From contig JAUWZF010000064.1 in the NCBI GenBank assembly GCA_030615475.1, positions 1 to 6,560 of the forward strand: a stretch of DNA of 6,560 nt, given 5' to 3'. The translations under genes were made by a program, and so were the position numbers. This document shows positions 1 through 4,849 of the stretch, in pieces. Under the pieces are notes generated by a model. The model did no database searches, was not told where the DNA came from, and worked only from the letters and a program-made list of their open reading frames with translations. Every line of letters starts with the position of its first letter. Position 1 is the stretch's first letter. This stretch comes from Dehalococcoidales bacterium (GTDB taxonomy: Bacteria > Chloroflexota > Dehalococcoidia > Dehalococcoidales > RBG-16-60-22).

Positions 1-1727
1 TCGGACCAGACGACGCCGCCGTTCGTCGTCTGATCGACCAGACCGGGGCTGCCGACGTAGCTGCCGGCGTAACAGGTATTTTCACCGGCAATCGCCCAGG
101 TGTCCATAGTGAACGCAGCGCCCGTAGCAGGGTCCCGGGTGAACCGGCGCCGGTAGTTCTGGCCGTCGTCAGGTGACTGCCAGACGGCCGGACTGCCGTT
201 ACTCTCCCCGGCCACAAATACCGTTTGGAAGTCGGCGCCGTATTGCGGCGGGAGGGCTACCAGATTCAGGTTGTCCACGTCGGCCAGATTACTGGTAAAA
301 ATCCTTTCCCAGGTGTTGCCGCCGTCACGACTGCGCCAGAGGCTGTGCCCGCCGCCGAAGGTGAGCATGAACAGGGTATTATCCTGTCCGTAGCCGGGTG
401 AAGGTGCCAGGTCAACGATAGTGTCAACGGCGGTATCAATCAGGCTGACCTGGTTCCAGGTGTCGCCGATATCCCGGCTGATGGAGAAGGCGCTGCCGTC
501 GCCGCTGGTGGCGGCATACATCCTGCCGGTAGTGGTGAAATCGGGTGCCAGGAGCACATAGGTTTGGGAATCGCCGGTCGGCTCTTTACGACTTCTTGTC
601 CAGCTGACGCCGCTGTCGGTGCTGACATAGGTTCGGGTGCTATCGGCGGCCCCGGCCAGCAGGATGATGGACGGGTATTCCCCGCAGGCCGTAAGCCCGG
701 TAATATCGATATTATTCTGCCCGGAAGCCCAGCCGATGTTCAGGTCGGTAGCGGTTGAAATGCCCGGCGCATTAAAAAAGTTGATTTTGTAGACGTCACC
801 TTCGCCGGTGCCGGTGCCGATAGCCACGTAAAGGACACAACTCCCCGAAGCGGGGTCGGCATCGTAGTTATCGGGGAAGGCAATCGCCGCCGGGGCAGCC
901 ACCGCGACGGAAGTCGGGGTTAAAGAGTTGTCCCTGTCCAGTCTGGCATGTCCTTTGGTAGCGCCCCAGTCGGTATTGCCTGCTTTAGCGGCGATAAAAG
1001 TATCGGTCTCGTCGGTTATAACGGCCACAAGCTGCCAGTCGGAGGCGTAGTTGGGTGAGAAAGCCACGTCATAGACATCATAGCCGCCGATGTTAGTATC
1101 CGACCAGGTGGAGATGATATTTGCCTCGTCCAGGGTGTAGACGCCGCCGAACTCGGAGCTATCGGTGTCTCTGGTGCCGACGGCGATTATATTGCTGGTC
1201 AGGCAGGCAATGTCAATCGAGGTTATTTCCTTATTGTCGGCCCCCGCCCCTCCGGGACCTGCCGGCAGCTGCGTGAAGGTCTTGCCGCCGTTGGTGGAGC
1301 GGTACACCGCCGACTTGGTGGCATAGTATATCGTGCCGGCATCATGGGGTGATACCGCGATATCCACTATGGTATCCTGCACGTTGCCGATATGAGCCCA
1401 GCTGAGACCGCCGTCGGTAGACTTATAAAGCGTGTAGGTAAGACCCTGGACGCCGGCGTAGAGAGTGCCGTCGGGAGCCATGGCAAGGTGCCGGACATCG
1501 GAGCCGGCGGCCAGCACCCAGTTGCCTGCCTCGCCCCCGGCGGGAATACTGACTCTCGTCCACTTGACTGCCTCCGGGGATGCTGTTGCTGCTGAGGTAA
1601 ATACGGTTGTAGCGACGAGGCCTGACAGCAGGAGCAGCTTTATGATGAGTATAAAGAATTCACGGGATGGCCTCTGTGGTAACCTGCTATTAGCCATCTG
1701 GCGAATTTTAGTTGACATAGCACCCAT
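1..1727 (-). CDS. Secreted Asp-box (BNR) repeat protein, probable cell-surface or S-layer-type protein (partial, C-terminus beyond left edge)
   Basis: Reading the minus strand from the ATG at 1727 gives 575 codons without a stop up to the window edge, so the C-terminus is missing. Residues 1-30 are basic (K7, R9, R15, R19, R22, K30). They are followed by a hydrophobic stretch (about 31-44, LLLLSGLVATTVF) and small residues ending near ATA-S50, as in an export signal with a long n-region. The rest carries seven Asp-box motifs of the S-x-D/N-x-G-x-T/S-W type: 103-110 (STDGGLSW), 144-151, 369-376, 417-424, 466-473 (SRDGGNTW), 518-525 and 567-574. Such motifs mark beta-propeller blades of the BNR, sortilin and YCF48 type. 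Repeats 369-574 are spaced about 42-52 residues apart, like consecutive blades; the interval 152-368 lacks clear motifs. No catalytic residues are recognisable, so an enzymatic role is not supported. From memory, a BNR/Asp-box protein has been proposed as the Dehalococcoides S-layer protein, which makes a surface role plausible. The start is backed by GAGGTG four bases upstream; M4 (1718) is a possible alternative. Confidence 0.85.
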   Translation of the reverse strand, partial: MGAMSTKIRQMANSRLPQRPSREFFILIIKLLLLSGLVATTVFTSAATASPEAVKWTRVSIPAGGEAGNWVLAAGSDVRHLAMAPDGTLYAGVQGLTYTLYKSTDGGLSWAHIGNVQDTIVDIAVSPHDAGTIYYATKSAVYRSTNGGKTFTQLPAGPGGAGADNKEITSIDIACLTSNIIAVGTRDTDSSEFGGVYTLDEANIISTWSDTNIGGYDVYDVAFSPNYASDWQLVAVITDETDTFIAAKAGNTDWGATKGHARLDRDNSLTPTSVAVAAPAAIAFPDNYDADPASGSCVLYVAIGTGTGEGDVYKINFFNAPGISTATDLNIGWASGQNNIDITGLTACGEYPSIILLAGAADSTRTYVSTDSGVSWTRSRKEPTGDSQTYVLLAPDFTTTGRMYAATSGDGSAFSISRDIGDTWNQVSLIDTAVDTIVDLAPSPGYGQDNTLFMLTFGGGHSLWRSRDGGNTWERIFTSNLADVDNLNLVALPPQYGADFQTVFVAGESNGSPAVWQSPDDGQNYRRRFTRDPATGAAFTMDTWAIAGENTCYAGSYVGSPGLVDQTTNGGVVWS

Positions 1728-1730
1728 GAT

Positions 1731-1738
1731 CCACCTCT
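1731..1738 (-). promoter_or_regulatory. Ribosome binding site of the Asp-box protein gene
   Basis: On the minus strand AGAGGTGG followed by ATC lies directly before the ATG at 1727. It matches the complement of the 16S 3' end (GGAGGTGATC) well and favours this start over the in-frame ATG at 1718, which would be 12 bases from the site. Confidence 0.7.
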
Positions 1739-1807
1739 TAGAAAGCGGTCAATCGTTTAGGCTGGGACTATTGTCTGGGGCCGCAGCAATATCAATGATA
1801 ATACATT

Positions 1808-1837
1808 TATCTATGATTTATATACGAAAAGGTTGAA
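1808..1837 (-). promoter_or_regulatory. Possible promoter of the Asp-box protein gene
   Basis: On the minus strand TTCAAC (1837-1832) and TAGATA (1813-1808) are separated by 18 bp within the AT-rich part of the divergent intergenic region. This would leave a leader of about 75-80 bases. Both hexamers deviate from consensus, so the call is tentative. Confidence 0.3.
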
Positions 1838-1840
1838 TTA

Positions 1841-1862
1841 ATTCTAAAAATATTCTAAAAAA
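1841..1862. repeat. Two tandem 11-bp AT-rich repeats in the divergent intergenic region
   Basis: ATTCTAAAAAT (1841-1851) is followed directly by ATTCTAAAAAA (1852-1862), differing only at the last base. It lies between the divergent Asp-box gene and moeA, next to the putative minus-strand promoter. It could be an A-tract upstream element or a regulator site, or simple AT-rich spacer. Apart from the promoters and this repeat I see nothing else in 1728-1946. Confidence 0.4.
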
Positions 1863-1891
1863 TGGTAAGACTGCCTTTGAGGGACCGCATG

Positions 1892-1921
1892 TTGAATAAG
1901 GTCATGCACGGAGTATATACT
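1892..1921 (+). promoter_or_regulatory. Probable sigma-70-type promoter of moeA
   Basis: TTGAAT (1892-1897) and TATACT (1916-1921) are separated by 18 bp. The expected transcription start near 1928 leaves a leader of about 19 bases that contains the Shine-Dalgarno sequence GGGGAG (1935-1940), six bases before the moeA ATG. Confidence 0.55.
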
Positions 1922-1946
1922 GAAACGATAGAGTGGGGAGTTAACC

Positions 1947-3212
1947 ATGGAGACGGACTATAACGAGATTGATGAGGGTACCGACTATGTCGGTTACCGG
2001 GAAGCTTTTAGTCTTATAGCTTCGAAGGTAAGGCCGGTAGGAATTGAGGAGATACCTCTAGTTTTAAGTGTCGACCGGATAGCGGCCGTAGATGTGGCGG
2101 CGCAGGTGAGTTATCCCTCGGCCGATGTGTCTCTTAAGGATGGGTTTGCCGTTAAGTCCGTTGACGTGGCGGCTGCCTCCATGCAAAACCCGGTATCTCT
2201 CAAGGTCACCGGCTCTGTGTTTGCCGGCTTTAAATTCGATGGTGAGGTGAAACGGGGTGGCGCTGTCAGGATATGCTCCGGCGCGCCGATACCCCGGGGG
2301 GCGGATGCGGTGGTATCCGGGGAGTTCTGCGAGGAAGTATACCCGGACGAGGTATTTGTGAAAGCCGATGCGGAGCCGGGGCGGAACATACTGCGTGCCG
2401 GGGGAGAGGTAAAAGCGGGGGCAACCATTGTCGGCAGGGGGGGGAGGCTTTTACCGGGTTACCTGGGGCTGGCGGCGGCGGCCGGCGTCAGCCGGGTCAG
2501 TGTTTACCGGCGGCCGGGGGTGGCCGTTGTGGGGGTCGGTGACGAGGTGGTGGCTCCCGGGGAAAACCTCATCCCCGGCCAGCTATATGCCAGCAATCTG
2601 GTCACCATGGAGTCCTGGCTGGCTTCTTTCGGAATATCCTGCGTTACCTCGGTGGTCAACGATAACGAGGAAGCTATCAAGCAGGAGTTACAAAAGCTTT
2701 TACCAGGCGTTGACGTTATTCTGACCAGCGGCGGCGCCTGGGGCAGCGAACGCGACCTGGTTATCGGTTCGCTGGCTCAGCTTGGCTGGCAGGAGATATT
2801 TCACCACGTGCGTATGGGGCCGGGTAAGGGCATGGCCTTCGGCCTCTGGGAGGGTAAGCCCGTGTTTTGCCTGCCGGGTGGGCCGGCGAGCAACGAGATG
2901 GCTTTCCTGCAGCTTGCCCTGCCCGGGATACTGCGGATGAGCGGGGATAACAGGCATCCCCTCCAGACGGTTACCGCCAGGCTTGCCGAGAGTCTCCAGA
3001 GCCGCCACCGGGCGTGGACGGAATTCAAGGATGCCACGCTGTCCCGTGATGCCGAGGGGAATTATTGCGTTGAGCTTTATAGAAACCGGAGCCGTTTGCA
3101 GGCGATTGCCAGCGCCAACAGCCTTGTCTGTATCCCGGAAGGAACGGAATCGCTGAATAGCGGTGATGTCGTCCCCGTGCAGATTCTGGCGCCTCGGCTG
3201 GACGATATATAA
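1947..3212 (+). CDS. moeA: MoeA-family molybdopterin molybdenumtransferase (divergent subfamily)
   Basis: The 421-aa product has the full length and domain order of MoeA, the cytoplasmic enzyme that releases AMP from adenylylated molybdopterin and inserts molybdate (or tungstate in some relatives) to make the mature cofactor. Visible landmarks are SLKDGFAV at 62-69 (the family's SAMDGYA motif, Asp65), RICSGAPIPRGADAVV at 108-123, GRNILRAGGEV at 145-155, GDEVVAPGENLIPGQLYASN at 198-217 (Glu200), TSGGAWGSERD at 260-270 (Asp270), GPGKGMAFG at 291-299 and CLPGGPASN at 308-316. The MPT-binding domain spans about 190-330, with the small C-terminal beta domain at about 337-421. Several motif positions differ from the E. 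coli type: SLK for SAM, AWGSER in the TSGG loop, and LPGGP for LPGNP. That suggests a paralogous branch rather than loss of function, because the acidic residues are kept. The gene stands alone, with its own promoter and no other cofactor genes nearby. The start has GGGGAG six bases upstream. Confidence 0.93.
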   Translation: METDYNEIDEGTDYVGYREAFSLIASKVRPVGIEEIPLVLSVDRIAAVDVAAQVSYPSADVSLKDGFAVKSVDVAAASMQNPVSLKVTGSVFAGFKFDGEVKRGGAVRICSGAPIPRGADAVVSGEFCEEVYPDEVFVKADAEPGRNILRAGGEVKAGATIVGRGGRLLPGYLGLAAAAGVSRVSVYRRPGVAVVGVGDEVVAPGENLIPGQLYASNLVTMESWLASFGISCVTSVVNDNEEAIKQELQKLLPGVDVILTSGGAWGSERDLVIGSLAQLGWQEIFHHVRMGPGKGMAFGLWEGKPVFCLPGGPASNEMAFLQLALPGILRMSGDNRHPLQTVTARLAESLQSRHRAWTEFKDATLSRDAEGNYCVELYRNRSRLQAIASANSLVCIPEGTESLNSGDVVPVQILAPRLDDI

Positions 3213-3223
3213 GGTACTTATTT

Positions 3224-3256
3224 CATTGTCATTGCGAGCGTAGCGAAGCAATCCCC
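3224..3256. repeat. Short palindromic dispersed-type repeat element
   Basis: This 33-bp stretch just after moeA contains ATTGC (3231-3235) and GCAAT (3248-3252) as inverted arms around a GAGCG/GAAGC centre. It closely resembles a 'cattgcgagcg...gaagcaat' intergenic repeat that I recall from many draft genomes of Dehalococcoidia and other anaerobes. Only one copy lies in this window, so its repeat nature rests on recollection, not on a comparison made here. Confidence 0.5.
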
Positions 3257-3283
3257 TTCAGGTAGAATGTTACCCTCACCACA

Positions 3284-3340
3284 CCCTCTCCCCTGCCTTC
3301 GCCGAAACGGCTACGTGCAGGCAGGTATCAAGGGAGAGGG
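3284..3340 (+). terminator. Nested inverted repeat (REP-like hairpin), possible terminator of moeA
   Basis: The outer arms CCCTCTCCC (3284-3292) and GGGAGAGGG (3332-3340) are exact reverse complements. Inside them CTGCCT (3293-3298) pairs with AGGCAG (3319-3324), and innermost GCCG-AAA-CGGC (3301-3311) forms a third hairpin. ATTTT follows the outer arm, so the RNA could act as a weak intrinsic terminator for moeA. The elaborate nested design looks more like a repetitive extragenic element than a dedicated terminator. Confidence 0.5.
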
Positions 3341-3347
3341 ATTTTAA

Positions 3348-3398
3348 CTTGCGGGATAAGCCGCAGATGCTGCGAGGGCAGCAGGGTGGGAAAAGATA
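3348..3398 (+). repeat. 51-bp direct repeat, copy 1
   Basis: This stretch recurs at 4016-4066 in the same orientation with one difference in 51 bases (A at 3380, G at 4048). It contains a small hairpin, CGCAG-ATG-CTGCG. It sits immediately upstream of the flavodoxin promoter and has no coding potential that I can support. Confidence 0.9.
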
Positions 3399-3419
3399 TC
3401 TAAATTTACCCCGGCCTGT

Positions 3420-3449
3420 TTGACATAGAGACGGGTTCAAGGGTATACT
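3420..3449 (+). promoter_or_regulatory. Sigma-70-type promoter of the flavodoxin gene
   Basis: A perfect TTGACA (3420-3425) and TATACT (3444-3449) are 18 bp apart. A start near 3456 gives a leader of about 47 bases that carries a strong Shine-Dalgarno, AAGGAGG (3486-3492), ten bases before the flavodoxin ATG. The promoter lies between copy 1 of the direct repeat and the gene, so the gene is not dependent on moeA transcription. Confidence 0.75.
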
Positions 3450-3502
3450 TCATCGCCGTAACCCAGCTTTAAGAACAACTTAATTAAGGAGGAAACCCAT
3501 CA

Positions 3503-3931
3503 ATGAAAAAAGTGCTTATCATTTACCATTCCCAGACCGGCAATACCGGGGCAATGGCGAAAGCAGTGGCGGCGGGCGCCAGCGCGGCGGGCGCCACGGT
3601 AATTCTGAAGAAAGCCGTCGAGGCCGACGATAAGGACCTGCTCGACTGTGACGCTGTCGCCTTTGGCACACCCAACTATTTCAGCTACATGGCGGGGATG
3701 GTCAAGGACTTCTTCGACCGCGCCTGGCCCACCGTCCGGGAAAAGATGGCCGACAAGCCTTACGTGGTCTTCGGCAGCTATGGTGGCGGGGGCATGCCGG
3801 CCATTGAAACCGTGGAAAAGATTTGCGACAACATGAGCATGAAGAGACTCTCTGACAGCATCGGCATCCAGCGTCAGCCCACGGAAGAGAATCTGGTGGC
3901 ATGTAAGGAGCTGGGGAAAAAGCTCGCCTAG
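3503..3931 (+). CDS. Short-chain flavodoxin family protein
   Basis: The 142-aa product has the size and layout of a single-domain flavodoxin, a cytoplasmic FMN-binding one-electron carrier. The first strand KKVLIIYHS is followed by the FMN phosphate loop SQTGNT (residues 10-15). The second flavin-contacting loop is GTPNYFSYM (55-63), followed by the helix MVKDFFDRAW. The third loop is GSYGGGG (91-97), preceding the helix AIETVEKIC. There is no signal peptide or extra domain, and the chain is too short for WrbA-type quinone reductases (about 200 aa). The electron-transfer partner cannot be told from the neighbours. The desulforedoxins downstream are separate units, and moeA upstream has its own promoter. 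The gene is monocistronic: it has its own promoter, a strong ribosome binding site (AAGGAGG, 10-base spacing) and a terminator just after the stop. The whole unit is bracketed by the 51-bp direct repeats. Confidence 0.9.
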   Translation: MKKVLIIYHSQTGNTGAMAKAVAAGASAAGATVILKKAVEADDKDLLDCDAVAFGTPNYFSYMAGMVKDFFDRAWPTVREKMADKPYVVFGSYGGGGMPAIETVEKICDNMSMKRLSDSIGIQRQPTEENLVACKELGKKLA

Positions 3932-3960
3932 CTGTAATAAAGTCCGGGCGGAGAGTTTTC

Positions 3961-3992
3961 GAGAGGGGCACCAGCCCCTCTTCCTTTTTCTT
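3961..3992 (+). terminator. Rho-independent terminator of the flavodoxin gene
   Basis: AGAGGGGC (3962-3969), loop ACCA and GCCCCTCT (3974-3981) form a perfect 8-bp GC-rich stem, followed by a pyrimidine-rich run with five consecutive T (3985-3989). It begins about 30 bases after the flavodoxin stop codon. Confidence 0.85.
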
Positions 3993-4009
3993 CCCCGCGG
4001 GCGGCGGGG
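3993..4009. repeat. Small GC-rich inverted repeat after the terminator
   Basis: CCCCGC (3993-3998) and GCGGGG (4004-4009) are reverse complements separated by five bases. The hairpin lies between the flavodoxin terminator and copy 2 of the 51-bp repeat and may belong to the repeat element or to the terminator region. Confidence 0.4.
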
Positions 4010-4015
4010 CGCACT

Positions 4016-4066
4016 CTTGCGGGATAAGCCGCAGATGCTGCGAGGGCGGCAGGGTGGGAAAAGATA
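4016..4066 (+). repeat. 51-bp direct repeat, copy 2
   Basis: Same orientation as copy 1 at 3348-3398 with a single mismatch at 4048. The two copies are 617 bp apart and enclose only the flavodoxin promoter, gene and terminator. A G-rich stretch (about 4070-4090) follows; nothing else is recognisable up to the end of the convergent gene at 4122. Confidence 0.9.
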
Positions 4067-4121
4067 ACAGGCGAGGGGGGCGGAGGGGATGACGGAATAT
4101 TCACAGCCAGGCCATGGATTA

Positions 4122-4349
4122 TCAGGCCGTTTCCTCGACCAAGCCGTGGCTCATGAAGACCTGTAACTGAGACACCACCTGGTCCCGGGACAGCCCGGTA
4201 AAGGTGCCGATTACCTCTATGGTATCAGCGCCGTGCTCATAGATATAATCAAGTACTTTATAGCCGTCTGTCCTGGCGGCTATATCAACACTCAGTTTCA
4301 TCCGCCGGAACCTCGCTATACCCTCATTGGTCAGCATATATCTATCCAT
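4122..4349 (-). CDS. Small winged-helix-like protein, possible transcriptional regulator
   Basis: I do not recognise this 75-aa protein as a named family. Residues 5-16 (MLTNEGIARFRR) resemble the N-terminal turn often seen before winged-helix domains. YKVLDYIYEHG (30-40), IEVIGTFTG (44-52) and SRDQVVSQLQVFMSHGLVEE (54-73) can be read as helix 1, helix 2 and a recognition helix leading to the wing, in the manner of MarR, PadR or ArsR-like domains. It has no cysteine, so it would not itself bind iron or sense redox through thiols. It is transcribed divergently from the two desulforedoxin genes from a back-to-back promoter, an arrangement typical of a local regulator, but a regulatory role is only inferred. 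The ATG at 4349 has no good Shine-Dalgarno; the expected transcript start is only about 16 bases upstream, so initiation may depend on a short, near-leaderless mRNA. M5 (4337) is an alternative start. Confidence 0.75.
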   Translation of the reverse strand: MDRYMLTNEGIARFRRMKLSVDIAARTDGYKVLDYIYEHGADTIEVIGTFTGLSRDQVVSQLQVFMSHGLVEETA

Positions 4350-4371
4350 TAGCTCATAGCAGGTGACTATG

Positions 4372-4399
4372 ATTATACTCCTTTTACAATATTTGTCAA
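4372..4399 (-). promoter_or_regulatory. Consensus sigma-70 promoter of the winged-helix-like gene
   Basis: On the minus strand TTGACA (4399-4394) and TATAAT (4377-4372) are both perfect, with a 16-bp spacer. The predicted start is near 4365, giving a very short leader before the ATG at 4349. The imperfect palindrome ACAA-TAT-TTGT (4386-4396) overlaps the -35 box and spacer and could be an operator. Confidence 0.8.
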
Positions 4400-4433
4400 C
4401 ATCTCTTATCGTGGCCCGCGAAGGGTAACAGCT

Positions 4434-4463
4434 TTGACAAAAATCGTACTATCAGCTTATAAT
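4434..4463 (+). promoter_or_regulatory. Consensus sigma-70 promoter of the desulforedoxin pair
   Basis: TTGACA (4434-4439) and TATAAT (4458-4463) are both perfect, 18 bp apart, with a likely start near 4470. The site lies 28 bases before the first desulforedoxin ribosome binding site-start unit and 34 bp from the -35 box of the divergent promoter. Confidence 0.85.
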
Positions 4464-4497
4464 ATAACTGAAAAGTCTCTCAAAGAGGTGGTGCGAC

Positions 4498-4614
4498 ATG
4501 GCAAATCAGGTAGGCAAAAGGTACCGCTGCACCAAGTGCGGCGCCGAGATGATTATCACCAAGGGAGGCGATGGCACCATCACCTGCTGTGGCCAGCCTA
4601 TGGAGCAGAAGTAA
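4498..4614 (+). CDS. Desulforedoxin-type rubredoxin-like iron protein, 38 aa
   Basis: The 38-residue product begins MANQVGKRYRC and has four cysteines as C11-x-x-C14 and C30-C31. This is the CxxC...CC pattern of desulforedoxin, a homodimer of about 36 residues that binds one Fe(SCys)4 centre per subunit. The same fold forms the N-terminal domain of desulfoferrodoxin (superoxide reductase). Aromatic Y9 and glycines G15, G24, G26 and G32 sit where the desulforedoxin fold has its turns. The protein is complete, not a fragment: its length matches the family, and a Shine-Dalgarno AGAGGTGG (4484-4491) lies six bases before the ATG. The likely role is a cytoplasmic electron carrier in anaerobic redox or oxidative-stress metabolism; the partner is unknown. 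It is the first gene after a consensus promoter, with a paralogue 30 bp downstream. Confidence 0.88.
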   Translation: MANQVGKRYRCTKCGAEMIITKGGDGTITCCGQPMEQK

Positions 4615-4631
4615 TAAACAACCCAGTTTGC

Positions 4632-4637
4632 AGGAGG
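4632..4637 (+). promoter_or_regulatory. Ribosome binding site that sets the GTG start of the second desulforedoxin
   Basis: AGGAGGT occupies 4632-4638, seven to eight bases before the GTG at 4645. No ATG lies in frame before the cysteine motif, so this strong site decides the start. Confidence 0.75.
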
Positions 4638-4644
4638 TCAGAAA

Positions 4645-4788
4645 GTGGCAAGCCAACTAGGTAAGAGATATCGCTGCCAGAAATGTGGCACTGAAGCATT
4701 ATGCACCAAAGCCGGTGCTGGTGAGCTTATCTGCTGCGACCAGCCGATGGAAGTACAGGAAGCCCGGCCCATTCCTTCCTCGGATTAA
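4645..4788 (+). CDS. Second desulforedoxin-type protein, 47 aa, with extra cysteine and C-terminal tail
   Basis: Starting at GTG 4645, the 47-aa product aligns without gaps to the upstream desulforedoxin, with 22 identities over 38 positions. It keeps all four predicted iron ligands (C11, C14, C30, C31). It differs by an additional cysteine, C20, between the two ligand pairs, by D32 after the CC pair where the first has glycine, and by a nine-residue tail (EARPIPSSD) beyond the usual end of the family. The two genes are 30 bp apart and surely share the promoter at 4434-4463. The pair looks like a tandem duplication followed by divergence; the two subunits might form a heterodimer or serve different partners, which is inference. 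No clear terminator follows, and the convergent rpsT ends 61 bp downstream. Confidence 0.87.
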   Translation: MASQLGKRYRCQKCGTEALCTKAGAGELICCDQPMEVQEARPIPSSD

Positions 4789-4849
4789 GCCAGGCCTTCC
4801 CCAGAGCTGAAACACGCAGCAGTTTACCTATACTATTGAAGTCAATTAA
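4789..4849. other. Convergent intergenic spacer between the desulforedoxin pair and rpsT
   Basis: In these 61 bp I see only a weak stem (GCTG...CAGC near 4807-4821) without a T-run on either side, so termination of the two converging transcripts is not explained by a clear intrinsic terminator. Confidence 0.4.

Noticed and set aside
1465..1836. 123-aa plus-strand open frame, with others at 564-758 and 1392-1595
   Set aside because: They lie antisense to the Asp-box gene, whose frame shows regular motifs and a signal peptide; the antisense products have no recognisable features.
2700..3251. 183-aa minus-strand open frame, with others at 2111-2428 and 2801-3037
   Set aside because: They are antisense to moeA, which is clearly the coding frame; their composition (Arg/Pro/Ala-rich) is that of a shadow of GC-rich coding sequence.
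3348..3398. Riboswitch or structured leader upstream of the flavodoxin gene
   Set aside because: The 51-bp repeat lies upstream of the promoter and so is not transcribed with the gene; the actual leader (about 47 bases) shows no notable structure.
3348..4066. Insertion sequence with the flavodoxin as cargo
   Set aside because: The flanking repeats are direct, no transposase is present and no target-site duplication is visible; recorded as a repeat-framed unit instead.
4434..4664. 76-aa plus-strand open frame starting at TTG
   Set aside because: Its start codon is the -35 box of the desulforedoxin promoter and it overlaps both cysteine-rich genes in a different frame; it has no ribosome binding site.
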